Notes under the pieces: generated by a model
Databases searched by the model: none
What the model was told of the DNA's origin: nothing
The model's input: the letters and a program-made list of their open reading frames with translations, nothing else
DNA from: Conchocele bisecta
Taxonomy: Eukaryota > Mollusca > Bivalvia > Lucinida > Thyasiridae
NCBI GenBank assembly: GCA_029237695.1
Contig: CM055265.1
Span: forward strand, 70,343,903 to 70,407,902
DNA length: 64,000 nucleotides
Reading direction: 5' to 3'
Translations under genes and position numbers: made by a program
Part shown: piece after piece, positions 21,719 through 33,700 of the stretch
How the letters are laid out: the number at the start of each line of letters is the position of its first letter
How positions within the stretch are numbered: the first letter of the stretch is position 1

Positions 21719-24700
21719 GTATGGTGTTTTTTATGACGCTCACTGTTCTGATACAATGGAACCTCTCTAAACTGGATGTCGAGAACACATTTGTTTGTCT
21801 AATTTGATTGGTTTCACTGACATTTTTATCCGATATTACAGTCTGTTCATGATTGCAAAACACGCAAACGTGGGCTCATATTCCAGAACTACAGTGGAAC
21901 CTGTCTAAACCGGACACCCTGGCAGGCCCCCAGTGTGTCAGGTTTAGAGAGGTTCCACTGTGATAGGTTTTTGAACAGATTCTGTGTGTATATATTACTA
22001 TAATAAAAATATAATTATAATACAACTGCTGTTGGTTTCCGATAAAGTGGCAAGGGCAGAGGTCACAGGAGATTCCATATTGAACCATAATAGGTAAAGT
22101 AGGCGTGTACAAAGTGCAAAACTGACATTGGCTTGACGATGTATCAAGTATGTGACCAATACTGGCCCGAAATATATTCAAACAACATTATAGGAATGAA
22201 TGACCTTTTTGTGGAATTTATCGGGGTATAAACTTGGAAAAGTCGCGGGAATACTGGACGAAGCGATAAAAAATTACAATTTTCGAAAAAAACAAACTTT
22301 TTTTTTTTTTTTTTCGAAAATTGTATTTTGTTTAAGGCCTCGTCCAGTATTCCCGCGACTTTTCCAAGTTTATACCCCGATAAATTCCACAAAAATGGCC
22401 ATTCATTCCTATAATGTTAGTACACTGTGAAAGTTTATTTTATACAATATAAGGTTTGATCATGTCCAGCCGTGTGCAAACGTTTGCTGTGGCCCGCGGG
22501 TTCAAACAGTTCCCTCGGGCCACAGCAAACGTTTGCACGCGGCTGGACATGATCAAATGTTATTGTTACATTTCCATCTTCTTTCGATCTTCCCATTCAC
22601 GTAGATAATTTTCGGTATTCATATTCGGGGCCGCGTCATGAACGTCATGAAGTAGTGACGTCATGAAGGCACTTCAGCGTAGTGACGTCATGAAGGCACT
22701 TCCATTACGCGCGGCCCCGGAATGAGCATTGTCTAAAGTCATATGCAAACAGCACGCGCTATACAATGTATGTATAATTATGTGCAAACAACGGAAACCA
22801 TGTAACAATATAAAGTGACATGACGTGATTGAACTTAATAGTTTGCCGAGCCATGGGCATCCCGTGCCGGACGATCACCAACTTCGATTCGGCCCATGAC
22901 TCAGATGGGACGCTCACCATAGACAAGTTCTTTCGGAGGGACGACCAGAATAAACTGCAAGAAGCATCCATGCCTCTCGTCAATGACTCCGTGTGGTATG
23001 TATAACCACAAAACCACTTTAACCCTTTCACCCCTAAGTAACAGGAATAGATTTTCATATCTTAATTTTACAACCAATCCAACCCGTCACAAACTGGTTT
23101 TCAGACTAGTCCATTTGTGAAAAGGTTTTGTTTTTTTGTTCTCAAAAATACGAAAATTAATTTCAAAAAATGCAGATCCTGATGAGACGGCTCGTTACGA
23201 GCTCATCTGAATCTGCACTGTTTGCATAAACCGCTATAGCGAGCTTTGGGGTTCAAAGGGTTAATGTGGGTAAATGCCCACTCAGTAGGTACAAACTGTT
23301 CTTTAAAGTTTATATCTGAGATATAATCTGAGACATTTACTGGCAATAAAACGAAAATTGCGTTAAAGCCCCTATACGGCTCAAGTTGCCGAATTTGGCC
23401 TCCTATTGGGTTTTCCCACACATAAATCCAACAGGTTTCTATGTACACACACTTTGAAACTGTTTGCATTCATTTTGGTACAAAAATGAGTTTGTAGTCG
23501 ATGAAAATATCAATATGTGTTGATAAACAAACAGCAGGTGCGTGTTTCAAAGCCCGGTCGATTTTCCGATAGACGCTCGGGTCAACTCATCAACTCCCCA
23601 ATTCGCGCCCGATGAATTCCGATAGCCGGAGTTTATCGACTCGCTTCCGAGCCGAAGCCGTTGGGTTACGGAAATGAAATTGTCAATATTGACATTTTGC
23701 ACTGAGTGGTACACAAAACAAGTTTTTGTTATCTTCACATTGCGATTAAGATGTAAATCTCAATACTTGGGATGTATCTATTAGGCAGTATATGTTAGTT
23801 TTGTGTACTAAATCAGTTGCCAAACATGTTTTTGTGTTTGAAAAAATCGGAAAATTGTAATACTGAGCCGTTCAGGGCCTTTAAAGTACAGCTGCTTGGC
23901 ATCTCGTCAGAAAACCTGTGCACTTTTAACCCGTTTCACTCTGGGCGATAAGCTCCATTTTATCAAATGGTGTTACCTTAACCCTTTCCCCTCTAAGTAA
24001 ATGGAATGGATTTTGATATGTTAATTTTGCAACCAATCCAATCGCCACAAACTGTTTTTCAGACTAGTCCATTTATGAAACGGGAGTGTTTTTGTTCTAA
24101 TAAATAGGAAAATTACTTGAAAAAAGTGCAGATCATGATGATCGTCACGAGCCGGCTCAATTGGATCCGCACTGTTTGTAAATCCCGCTATAGCGGGTTG
24201 TCGGGTTCAAAGGGTTAATTGTGGTTGTGACTAGGTAAATCGGGATTATGGGATTCGTGACCAGTTTAGCTCCTGTAGCATATTTCACCAACAATTCAAA
24301 GTATACTTATCTAGCAAAGTATACTTTGAGGGAGAAATTTTCTATTTTAGAATAAGTTTATTAATTTTAATTATACTGAATTTATTACATTATCACAGCC
24401 AATTTTGGCTGTGATAATGTAATAAATTCAGTATAATAATTCTGCATAGTTTTAATCATCAAATATATGCAATCGTTAGTTCTGTATGAAATAATGCATT
24501 TCGGAAAATCAATGATTACGCCCTCAAAGTATACTTTGCTACATAAGTATACTTTGCAATGTTGGTGAAATCGGCTACAGGTCAAATAGCACGCTCATGT
24601 AACATGAATACGATCTATATTGCTTGCTAAAAGTATGACGTGTGTATAATTGATGGAATAGCGAATAGTGCAGACCTGGATCTACACTGGTCGCAAAACC

Positions 24701-27700
24701 CATCAGCTCCATTTCTACAGTCACAGCCATATATAATTTCGTCATCCCCCACCAAAAAAAAAAACGAATAGCGCATAAAACTTTTGGGTAGCACTTCTCC
24801 GCCTGCCGAAGTTGGGTGAATGAAGAATACACAGGGGAAATAGACGACAAGTCTGCAAATCCTGACAGGTGCCAGTTAGACAGCTAATAATTTCTCGTGG
24901 TGTGATGTGTTTTTACTGTATGTCCCATTTCTTCAGTCACAGTCACAGTCACAGTCACAGTCACAATGAATTATTGCAGGAACTACCATTGCTGGAATGA
25001 GGTGTGGGTGGAAAGAAGTGACTTGGAATCGGACAAGCTCAATGGCTGGCAGGCGTTAGATGCCACACCGCAAGAAACGAGCGAAGGTAAGAATGACTGG
25101 ATTGTTCATAATCAGCGTATGTGATCACGTGGTTTCCGAACGTTTCCGAACCTGGCTTTCCGAAGTGACATAATCTGGGACGTCATTTTTACTGTAGAAT
25201 TTCTTTAAAATCTTACTAACAAGCGGACGGATTTTGATAAATGTCGTAATACACAGGAAAGTGCGTTTCGAAGAGCTCGAAAATAGGACAATCCCCTATT
25301 TTCGAACGGTAACTCTTGCAATTACTCCCGTACGGTAGTAGATTGCAAGAGTTACCTTCGCAACTAGACAATCCCCCCACTCCCCCCCTCCCCGTTTCCC
25401 AAATGCTGGATCCGCCCCTGGTTACGTGTTCTAGATTTTTCTTTACATTATGATTTACGGTAACCGATGCTATGCCAATACGACAGAATTATGAAACAAG
25501 CTATACAATAAAGGACAAACTGTTTCGCATTTGCTTTGCTATGTTTCATAGAATCTCGTCATTCCCATTAGAAAGATATTTAAGGAAATCCGCTGTAAAC
25601 ATATTATCTAAAACAATAACATGACGTTCTGAAACCACGTGATCGAACACTCTCATAATGATTAATGGTAGTGTTCCGGTTATTGTGACTATAACGTTAT
25701 TAATAAATATACAATGTAGAATATTACTTGAGTTTTGATCTCATATTTATTAAACTCGTCCTTGGAATGATTTCATAAACAAACGCGGCTTTGTAGAGTT
25801 GTTAACGTAATCAATCAACAAGTTTAATACTTATCTTGTTAAATCACCAATATTGTTTTTCAATATTGATTGCGTATGTTCAGTACATTGCACATATTCC
25901 ATGTTGATTTAAGTTGTATGTGCAGTCTGATTTGGGTCTACCCTGTTCGCAGTCGTTATTTTAGCACTATTCAGACAGATATGTAGGCACATCTGTATCG
26001 TGTAGGTATATGCTGTATCTTGTAGGTATATGTTGTGGGGGTATCTTGTAGGTACATATGACAATGTCGTGAATGTATCCTGTAGGTATATGTTGTGGCT
26101 GTGTCTTGCAGATATATGTTGTGGCTGTATCTTGTATGTATATGCTGTATCTTGTAGGTATATGTTGTGGCGGTATCTTGTAGGTATATGTTGTGGCGGT
26201 ATCTTTTAGGTACATGTTGTTGCGGTATCTTGTAGTTATATGTCGTGGCTGTATATTGTAGGTATATGTCGTGAATGTATCTTGTAGGTATATATTGTGG
26301 CTGTCTCTTGTAGGCATATGTTGTGGCGGTATCTTGAAGGTATATGTCGTCAATGTATCTTGTAGGTATATGTTGTGGCTGTGTCTTGTATGTATATGTT
26401 GTGGCTGTGTATTGTATGTATATGTTGTGGGCTTTGTGCAGTATCTTGTAGGTATATGTCGTGGATAGTATCGTTGTAGGTATGTTGTGCTGTGTCTTGT
26501 AGTATGTTGTGGCGGTATCTGTAGGTATATGTCGTGAATGTATCTTGAGTATAATGTGGCTGTGTCTTGTAGGTATATGTTGTGGCGGTATCTTGTATAT
26601 GTATGTATAGGTTGGCGGTACTTGTAGGTATATTCGTGAATGTATCTTGAGGTATATGTTGTGGCTGTGTCTTGTAGGTGTTTGTGGCTCCTGATGTATA
26701 TGCTGTGGCTGTATCTTGTATGGTATCGTAGTGTGGCGGTATGTAGGTATGTGTGGCAGTATCTTGTAGGTAGTGTGGAATGTAATGTGTAGGTATATGT
26801 TGTGGCTGTGTCTGTAGTATGTTGTTGCGTATCTTGTAGGTATATGTCGTGGAATGTATCTTGTAGGTATATATGTGGCTTGTGTCTTGTAGGGTATAAG
26901 TGTGCGGTATCTAGTATATGTTTGTAGGTATATGTTGTGTATCTGTAGTATGTCGTGACATTTTGACTTGGTAGGTATTTTGTGCTGGGTCTTTGTAGTA
27001 TAAATTGTGGCTGGTACTAATGTATATCTGTGGCTTGTATCTTGGTATGTAATGCTGTGGCGTATTGGTAGGTATGGCTGTATCTTGTAGGTATAGTTGT
27101 GGCGTATCTTGGTGTATATGCGTGGCGGTATCTTTTAGGTATATTTTTGGCTGTAATCTTGTTATATGTCGTGGTGGTATCATGTTAGTTATTTTTGCTG
27201 GCGTATCTTGTAGGTATATGTTGTAGCTGTATCTTGTAGGTATATGTTGTGGCGGTATCTTGTAGGTATATGTAGTGGTAGTCGCTTGTAGGTATATGTT
27301 GTGGTGGTATCTTGTAGGTATATGTCGTGGCTGTATCTTGTATGTATATGTCGTGGTTGTATCTTGCATGCATATGCTTTATCTTGTAGGTATATGTCAT
27401 GGATGTATCTTGTAGGTATATGTTGTCGCTGTATCTTGTAGGTATATGTCGTGGCTGTATATTGTAGGTATATATCGTGGTTGTATCTTGTAGGTATATG
27501 TTGTATCTTGTAGGTATATGTCATGGCGGTATCTTGTAGGTATATGTTGTCGCTGTATCTTGTAGGTATATGTCGTGGCTGTATATTGTAGGTATATATC
27601 GTGGTTGTATCTTGTAGGTATATGCTGTATCTTGTAGGTATATGTTGTGGCGGTATCTTGTAGGTATATGTTGTCGTTGTATCTTGTAGGTATATGTTGT

Positions 27701-30700
27701 GGCGGTATCTAGTAGGTATATGTCGTGGCGGTATCTTGTAAGTATATGTTGTTGCTGTATCTTGTTGGTATATGTTGTCGCTGTATCTTGTAGGTATATG
27801 CTGTATCTTGTAGGTATATGCTGTATCTTGTAGGTATATGTCGTGGCTGTACCTTGTAGGTATATGTTATCCCTGTATATTGTAGGTATATGTCGTGGCT
27901 GTATATTGTAGGTATATGTCGTCGCTGTATCTTGTATGTATATGTCGTGGCTGTATCTTGTATGTATATGTTGTGGCTGTATCTTGTATGTATATGTCGT
28001 CGCTGTATATTGTAGGTATATGTCTTGGCTGTATATTGTAGGTATATGTCGTCGCTGTGTCTTGTATGTATATGTCGTGGCTGTATCTTGTATGTATATG
28101 TTGTGGCTGTATCTTGTATGTATATGTCGTTGCTGTATATTGTATGTATATGTTGTGGCTGTATCTTGTAGGTATATGTTGTGGCTGTATCTTGTATTTA
28201 TATGTTGTGGCTGTATCTTGTAGGTATATGTCGTCACTGTATCTTGTATGTATATGTTGTGGCTGTATATTGTAGGTATATGTTGTGGCTGTAACTTGTA
28301 GGTATATGTCGTGGCTGTATGCTGTAGGTATATGTTGTGGATGTATGTTGTAGGTATATGTCGTCGCTGTATCTTGTCTGTATGTATTGTGGCTGTAACG
28401 TGTAGGTATATTTTGTCGCTGTGTCTTTTAGGTATATGTTGTGGCTGTATCTTGTATGTATATGTTGTCGCTGTATCTTGTAGGTATATGTTGTCGCTAT
28501 GTTTTAGGTATATGTCGTAGTTGTATATTGTAGGTATCTGTTGTATCTTGTAGGTATATGTTGTGGCTGTATCTTGTAGGTATATGTTGTCGCTGTATCT
28601 TGTCGGTATGTATTGTGGCTGTAACTCGTAGTTATATTGTGTCGCTGTATCTTGTATGTATATGTTGTGGCTGTATCTTGTAGGTATATGTTGTGGATGT
28701 ATCTCGTAGGTATATGTTGTGGCTGTATCTTGTAGGTATATATTGTAGGTATATGCTGCGGCTGTATATTGTAGGTATGTATTGTAGGTATATGTTGTGG
28801 CTGTATATTGTAGGTATGGTATATATTGTAGGTATATGTTGTGGCTGTATATTGTAGGTATATATTGTATGTATATGTTGTGACTGTATATTGTAGGTAT
28901 ATATTATAGGTATGTGTTGTGGCTGTATGTTGTAGGTATATATTGTAGGTATATGTTGTGGCTGTATATTGTAGGTATATATTGTAGGTATATGTTGTGG
29001 CTGTATATTGTAGGTATATATTGTAGGTAGTAGTATATAAGAGTCACAATGATACCATCACCTCTGGAAGGTACCGGCTACGCGCGGCACCTTGCACCGC
29101 ATGATGGTATCATTTGTGACTCTTATATACTACTACCGCTAGACCATATATTTATGATATGAGAAGATACACCCTATTAGAGATAAAAGTCCCTATGTTA
29201 TACTCAGTATATATATATACAACAATCTGTCATACTTTTATTACGAATAAAATAACAACTGACACCCTATTAAAGATAACAAATCTATAAGTTATACTCA
29301 GTATTTTACAGCAATCTGTCACAAATATAAACTGACACCCTATTACTAGGGCGGAAAAAAAGTTTCAGCTGCCACCGTTTCGGCAACCACGAGACCACAC
29401 CAACGCCCAAAAAAACCCGGGTACTCCACCAGCCACCACTCGGTACAACTCCATGCGGAGAGCCTTGCCATGTTTCCCACGCATCCAGTACGCCTACTAC
29501 AACCAGATTTTCGCCCATCTCGGTAGCCCAGATTTCATGTTGAACATATGTATCTATACGCAAATATATTTGACAACAATGGCTATTCGAGCAACATTCC
29601 AAGCAATGGGCATACGTGCCAAAAAGTCTGTGGCAAGATATCTACTACTAGAGAACGCGTACGAGAACAACCTCGTTTCGGATATTGGCAAGGTGGACTA
29701 CCTACTGGGGAATCTCGGTAGCACCCACCTGCAACCTCTGGAAGGACTGTCTACGTTCGTAGACGATATGTACGTATTCGGGTATCTGCATAGAGAAGAG
29801 TGTGTCGTTGTCGGATCTCGCACACAATGTACGGTTGGGGTGGAAGGCTCGGCAATGTGGATCGTGTCGAACCTATCCGTCGCAACTCGGAAAACCATAG
29901 GGAAAGGCAAATCTTTGCATACTCCGATCGTACACACGGTATGCTTGGGCACCAATAGTGGCAACAGCAGCATTCGCAACACCATATCGAGAATAGAGCA
30001 AGACACTGGGTGCCGAGCAAGAAAGGCTTGGATGGAAATACACACATATCCACCGTTCGCGGTATTCGTAGCTAAGGTCGCGGTTTCCGAAATTCCCATC
30101 GAGGAGCTGCAGGGAGGGTTGGAAGCGTTCGACAAACATCTACGCCACAACGGGTACGGCATATATTGCATAGACTACACTCGAGATTTCTCCGGGGTAC
30201 TAGATAGACAGCGTTTGGTACGCCATCTGTGCAACAACCACGGTTTCCTCGAACAAGGCGATTTCTCTTCTGCGATGGCAGCGGACGCGCCCACTATTCT
30301 AGACAACACCGATAGCGTTGGCGGGCACGTCTTGCACTGGGTTACAGACACTAGAACCGATCGAAAAACTAGGAACGAACTCTACAACAAGGTGGTATGC
30401 AATTTCGAGGCGGGAGAGATTCGGGAACACATCGGTGGACATCTAGCCGACTACGTGGAATGCCCGAACGAGCACCTACGGAAAAAGTTTTGGCATCCGG
30501 ACGTGCAAGCTCGAGGCTGCACTCGAATCGAAATATCCGTGTACGCATGCCCGAACCTGTCCGCAGAAACGGCAAACCAGATGGTAGACAAAGCGCTAGA
30601 CGTTGTATCCGATGGAGAGGAGTTGTTCGTCGCACAACCTCCGAGAAAACAATGGGAGAATCTTTCCGCCGACATAGATAGATGCTTCGTGCTAGCCGAT

Positions 30701-33700
30701 AGACCCAACGGACAAATATTTGTTGCCTGGTACGCGCATACGGGAACCGGTAGGATAGTAGGAGTTCGAATACGACCCAACCAGAGAGCCGTGGACGACA
30801 CATCCAAATGGGAGAATCGTGCAGTGGGCCGCTGCAGATTTCGGTTTCTGAGCATGCCCCATATTTCGGGCCGACATCCTGTCCATGGAAGACGACACTG
30901 TGGAAATGGGGCCGCTGCGTTGCTACACAAAATCCTCCGACTCCAAAACGATCCTGTGTTCCAGCAGGCGCCCTTGCCAGGTGCGAGACACGGAGATCCC
31001 GCTCGACGAGGTGTTGCCTCCCACAGACACCATAGCCTGGGCTTGGCGAACGAAGAAGTGTTCCGCAATCGGTAGGGAAAAGTCCCAATACAAGTTGGTA
31101 GAGGTACCGGAGATCGCAGACTCTAGAACCCTGTCCACGCTCTCGCCTAGGAATCGAGCACAGAAAATGCTGCAGATACAAGACGCGGAGGAGGCAGAGG
31201 TTTGGAGAGCAGCCACCCTCTGGAGAGAGCTTGCCAACTACTCGGAAGTGGAGTACACGAGGCGAAGAAAAGAGTTGGATAGGTTGTCCGAGGCGGCTAG
31301 AAAGCATGCCGAATACGTAGAACAATTGGCGTGGGATAGAAAGGAGTTGTGTTGAGAGCTTTCCACCAAGAAAACAACGAAGCTAGAGGAACTTGGGGAT
31401 GGGAAAACCGTGTGGAACATTCGGGGATACCGAGAATCTTGCAAACCACACGCTCCTCCATCTTGTAGGGTCGTGTTGGCGAGCGGGGGAAGGGACACTG
31501 TGTGTGTGTGTGTGTGGACGACGAAAGGTTTGGGAAGAGTTCTAGAAAGTTGTTTGGACAATTTCGATGGAGGGGACCTCGACGACGCTTGGAGAGACAC
31601 CCGTTGGTTGTGACCAGGGGCAACGCTTCGGATATGTGTTGGACAGAGCAGAGTATTCGCATCGAGCGATGGTGGCACAATACGGTGGAACCCTATCGAG
31701 GTAGTCGAAACTCCAGATCCAGAGCAGAAAATCAATATACAGAAGCTGGTAGACGGGGGGGGGGGGGGGGAAACGGTGGAATACCAAACTCTGGAACCTC
31801 TGCAGATAGTCGAGACCACCATTCCGAAGGCAACCAAGCTAGTACGCGATTTGGACGTGGAGCCGGGTGTGTACGTATGTAGTAGATACGCGAACACCAC
31901 GTACCGAAACGACCACCGAACGATTCTCTTCTTGGTTTCGACTGGGAAGATGGGGAGGCAAACACGGACGAGGAGATACCAACATTCGCTATTTCCTAGA
32001 GCGAGCGGTGGAAAACATTGGTGTGCCTCTATCCACACTACAGAATCCTCTTCGCTGCAGAATGGGAGAACCCAGAACTACTCCGAGCAAGAAGAAATCT
32101 CGCTGGTTCGTCGTATGCCCCGTCGCAGTCCGAGAGACAAACTAGTGCAGTTGGAAACCCCTTTCTCCCCCAAAATGGCTACTCCATGTAGAACGGGTCG
32201 CTACTACCAGAGTGCTGGTGTACGGAGTCGCCATTTTTTTTCTTCGGCGGACCGGACTGTTTTGCGGAGTGCACGAACTGGGTGTCGTAGTCTGGTTTGC
32301 TCTTCCAGAGTCTACCGGCCTCTAGAGACACGAATGTGAACAGTGGTCTGCAGACCGCGTACGCCACCACAGAGACCCCCAGCCACCACTTCGCATTCTC
32401 TACGGTTCTCCAGATGTCGTGCACCTCCCACCCGGATTTCGTCTGGCACTCTTCTTCCTCCGGGCACTCGTCTTTCTTCGGCCACTCGGAATCGGCATCG
32501 TCGAAAATTGCGTCCAACAGTCTACGTTCCAACGCGTCCAACCGGTTCTCCAAACGTTTCTCCATGTCGGACAGGTGCGTCGATTCTTCGAACGAGCTGG
32601 CGTTTCGTGCATCTTGCAGTAGATCCGTGGGGAACTCGGTGGGAGGGCCAGGCGCGGCCACCCTGTGTACTACGGGGGTGGGGGTTTCTTGTTCTTCGGG
32701 GGTTTCTTGTTCTTCGGGTTTTGTACTACGTTCCGCATCGACGGCGTCCCATATTCTTCGAAGACGAGTGGTACCGATCCCATATTTTTTCTTCGTGTCG
32801 TCCGCAGACTCGACACCTCGAAGATTGCGAATATCTTCTATATCCTGCTCAGACAAATCTCGTTTTGGCGGCATCCTTTTTTTTTTTTGTAGGCACAAAA
32901 TATGTATGTATATACAAATATATTTTGCCCAATGTACAACATGGAAAATATTGGGCCCACCTAGGCAGACATGGGTGGGCGAGGGCATGCGTGCACCACG
33001 CCTAGGCATACCAGCACCACGACTAGGCATACCAGCACCACGCCCAGGCGTACCAGCACCACACCTAGAAACAAACTGGGAGGGCCCAGACTTTTGGACC
33101 CCAGAGCAACGAGGAGGCAGCGAAGAGTCTGCTGTATATTTCCAGACTACAACCTTGGAAAAGAGGAGTGGTCCAAAAGTCTACGACAGTCCTTCCAGAG
33201 GTTGCAGGTGGGTGCTACCGAGATTCCCCAGTAGGTAGTCCACCTTGCCAATATCCGAAACGAGGTTGTTCTCGTACGCGTTCTCTAGTATTAGATATCT
33301 TGCCACAGACTTGTTGGCACGTATGCCCATTGCTTGGAATGTTGCTCGAATAGCCATTGTTGTCAAATATATTTGCGTATAGATGTTGGACAACATATGT
33401 TCAACATGAAATCTGGGCTACCGAGATGGGCGAAAATCTGGTTGTAGTAGGCGTACCGGATGCGTGGGAAACATGGCAAGGCTCTCCGCATGGAGTTGTA
33501 CCGAGTGGTGGCTGGTGGAGTACCCGGGTTTTTTTGGGCGTTGGTGTGGTCTCGTGGTTGCCGAAACGGTGGTAGCTGAAACTTTTTTTCCGCCCTAGTA
33601 ATGCGGTGGAAGGTGCCACGCGTAGCCGGTACCTTCCAGAGGTGATGGTATCATTGTGACTCTTATATACTACTTAGGTATATGTTGTGGCTGTATATTG

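Larger units (their letters stand above)
29029..33674. mobile_element. 4.65-kb element with long hairpin-tipped TIRs, unknown class
   Basis: A non-repetitive block inside the 39-bp minisatellite, bounded by near-identical inverted repeats of about 490 bp whose outermost bases are AGTAGTATATAAGAGTCAC and its complement. TAGGTA occurs on both sides (29024-29029 and 33675-33680), consistent with a 5-6-bp target duplication, although the hexamer is also part of the satellite unit. Inside are a long plus-strand gene starting in the left TIR and a convergent minus-strand gene. I see no DDE transposase, integrase, B-family polymerase or superfamily-3 helicase motif. Polinton-like elements (6-bp duplications, long TIRs) and densovirus-like genomes (ambisense, hairpin ends) are analogies only. 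Confidence 0.85.

Noticed and set aside
22759..23058. 99-aa minus-strand frame
   Set aside because: Shadow of transglutaminase exon 2, which has conserved motifs and splice sites on the plus strand.
25985..29028. CRISPR-like array
   Set aside because: Units are contiguous tandem repeats without unique spacers, in a eukaryotic intron.
30369..31325. 318-aa minus-strand frame in the 4.65-kb element
   Set aside because: It overlaps the better-supported plus-strand gene, has Cys/Arg-rich composition typical of a shadow, and no plausible start context.
29029..33674. Assignment as a Polinton or a densovirus insertion
   Set aside because: Only end structure, size and strand layout are reminiscent; no polymerase, integrase, helicase or capsid motif could be identified.
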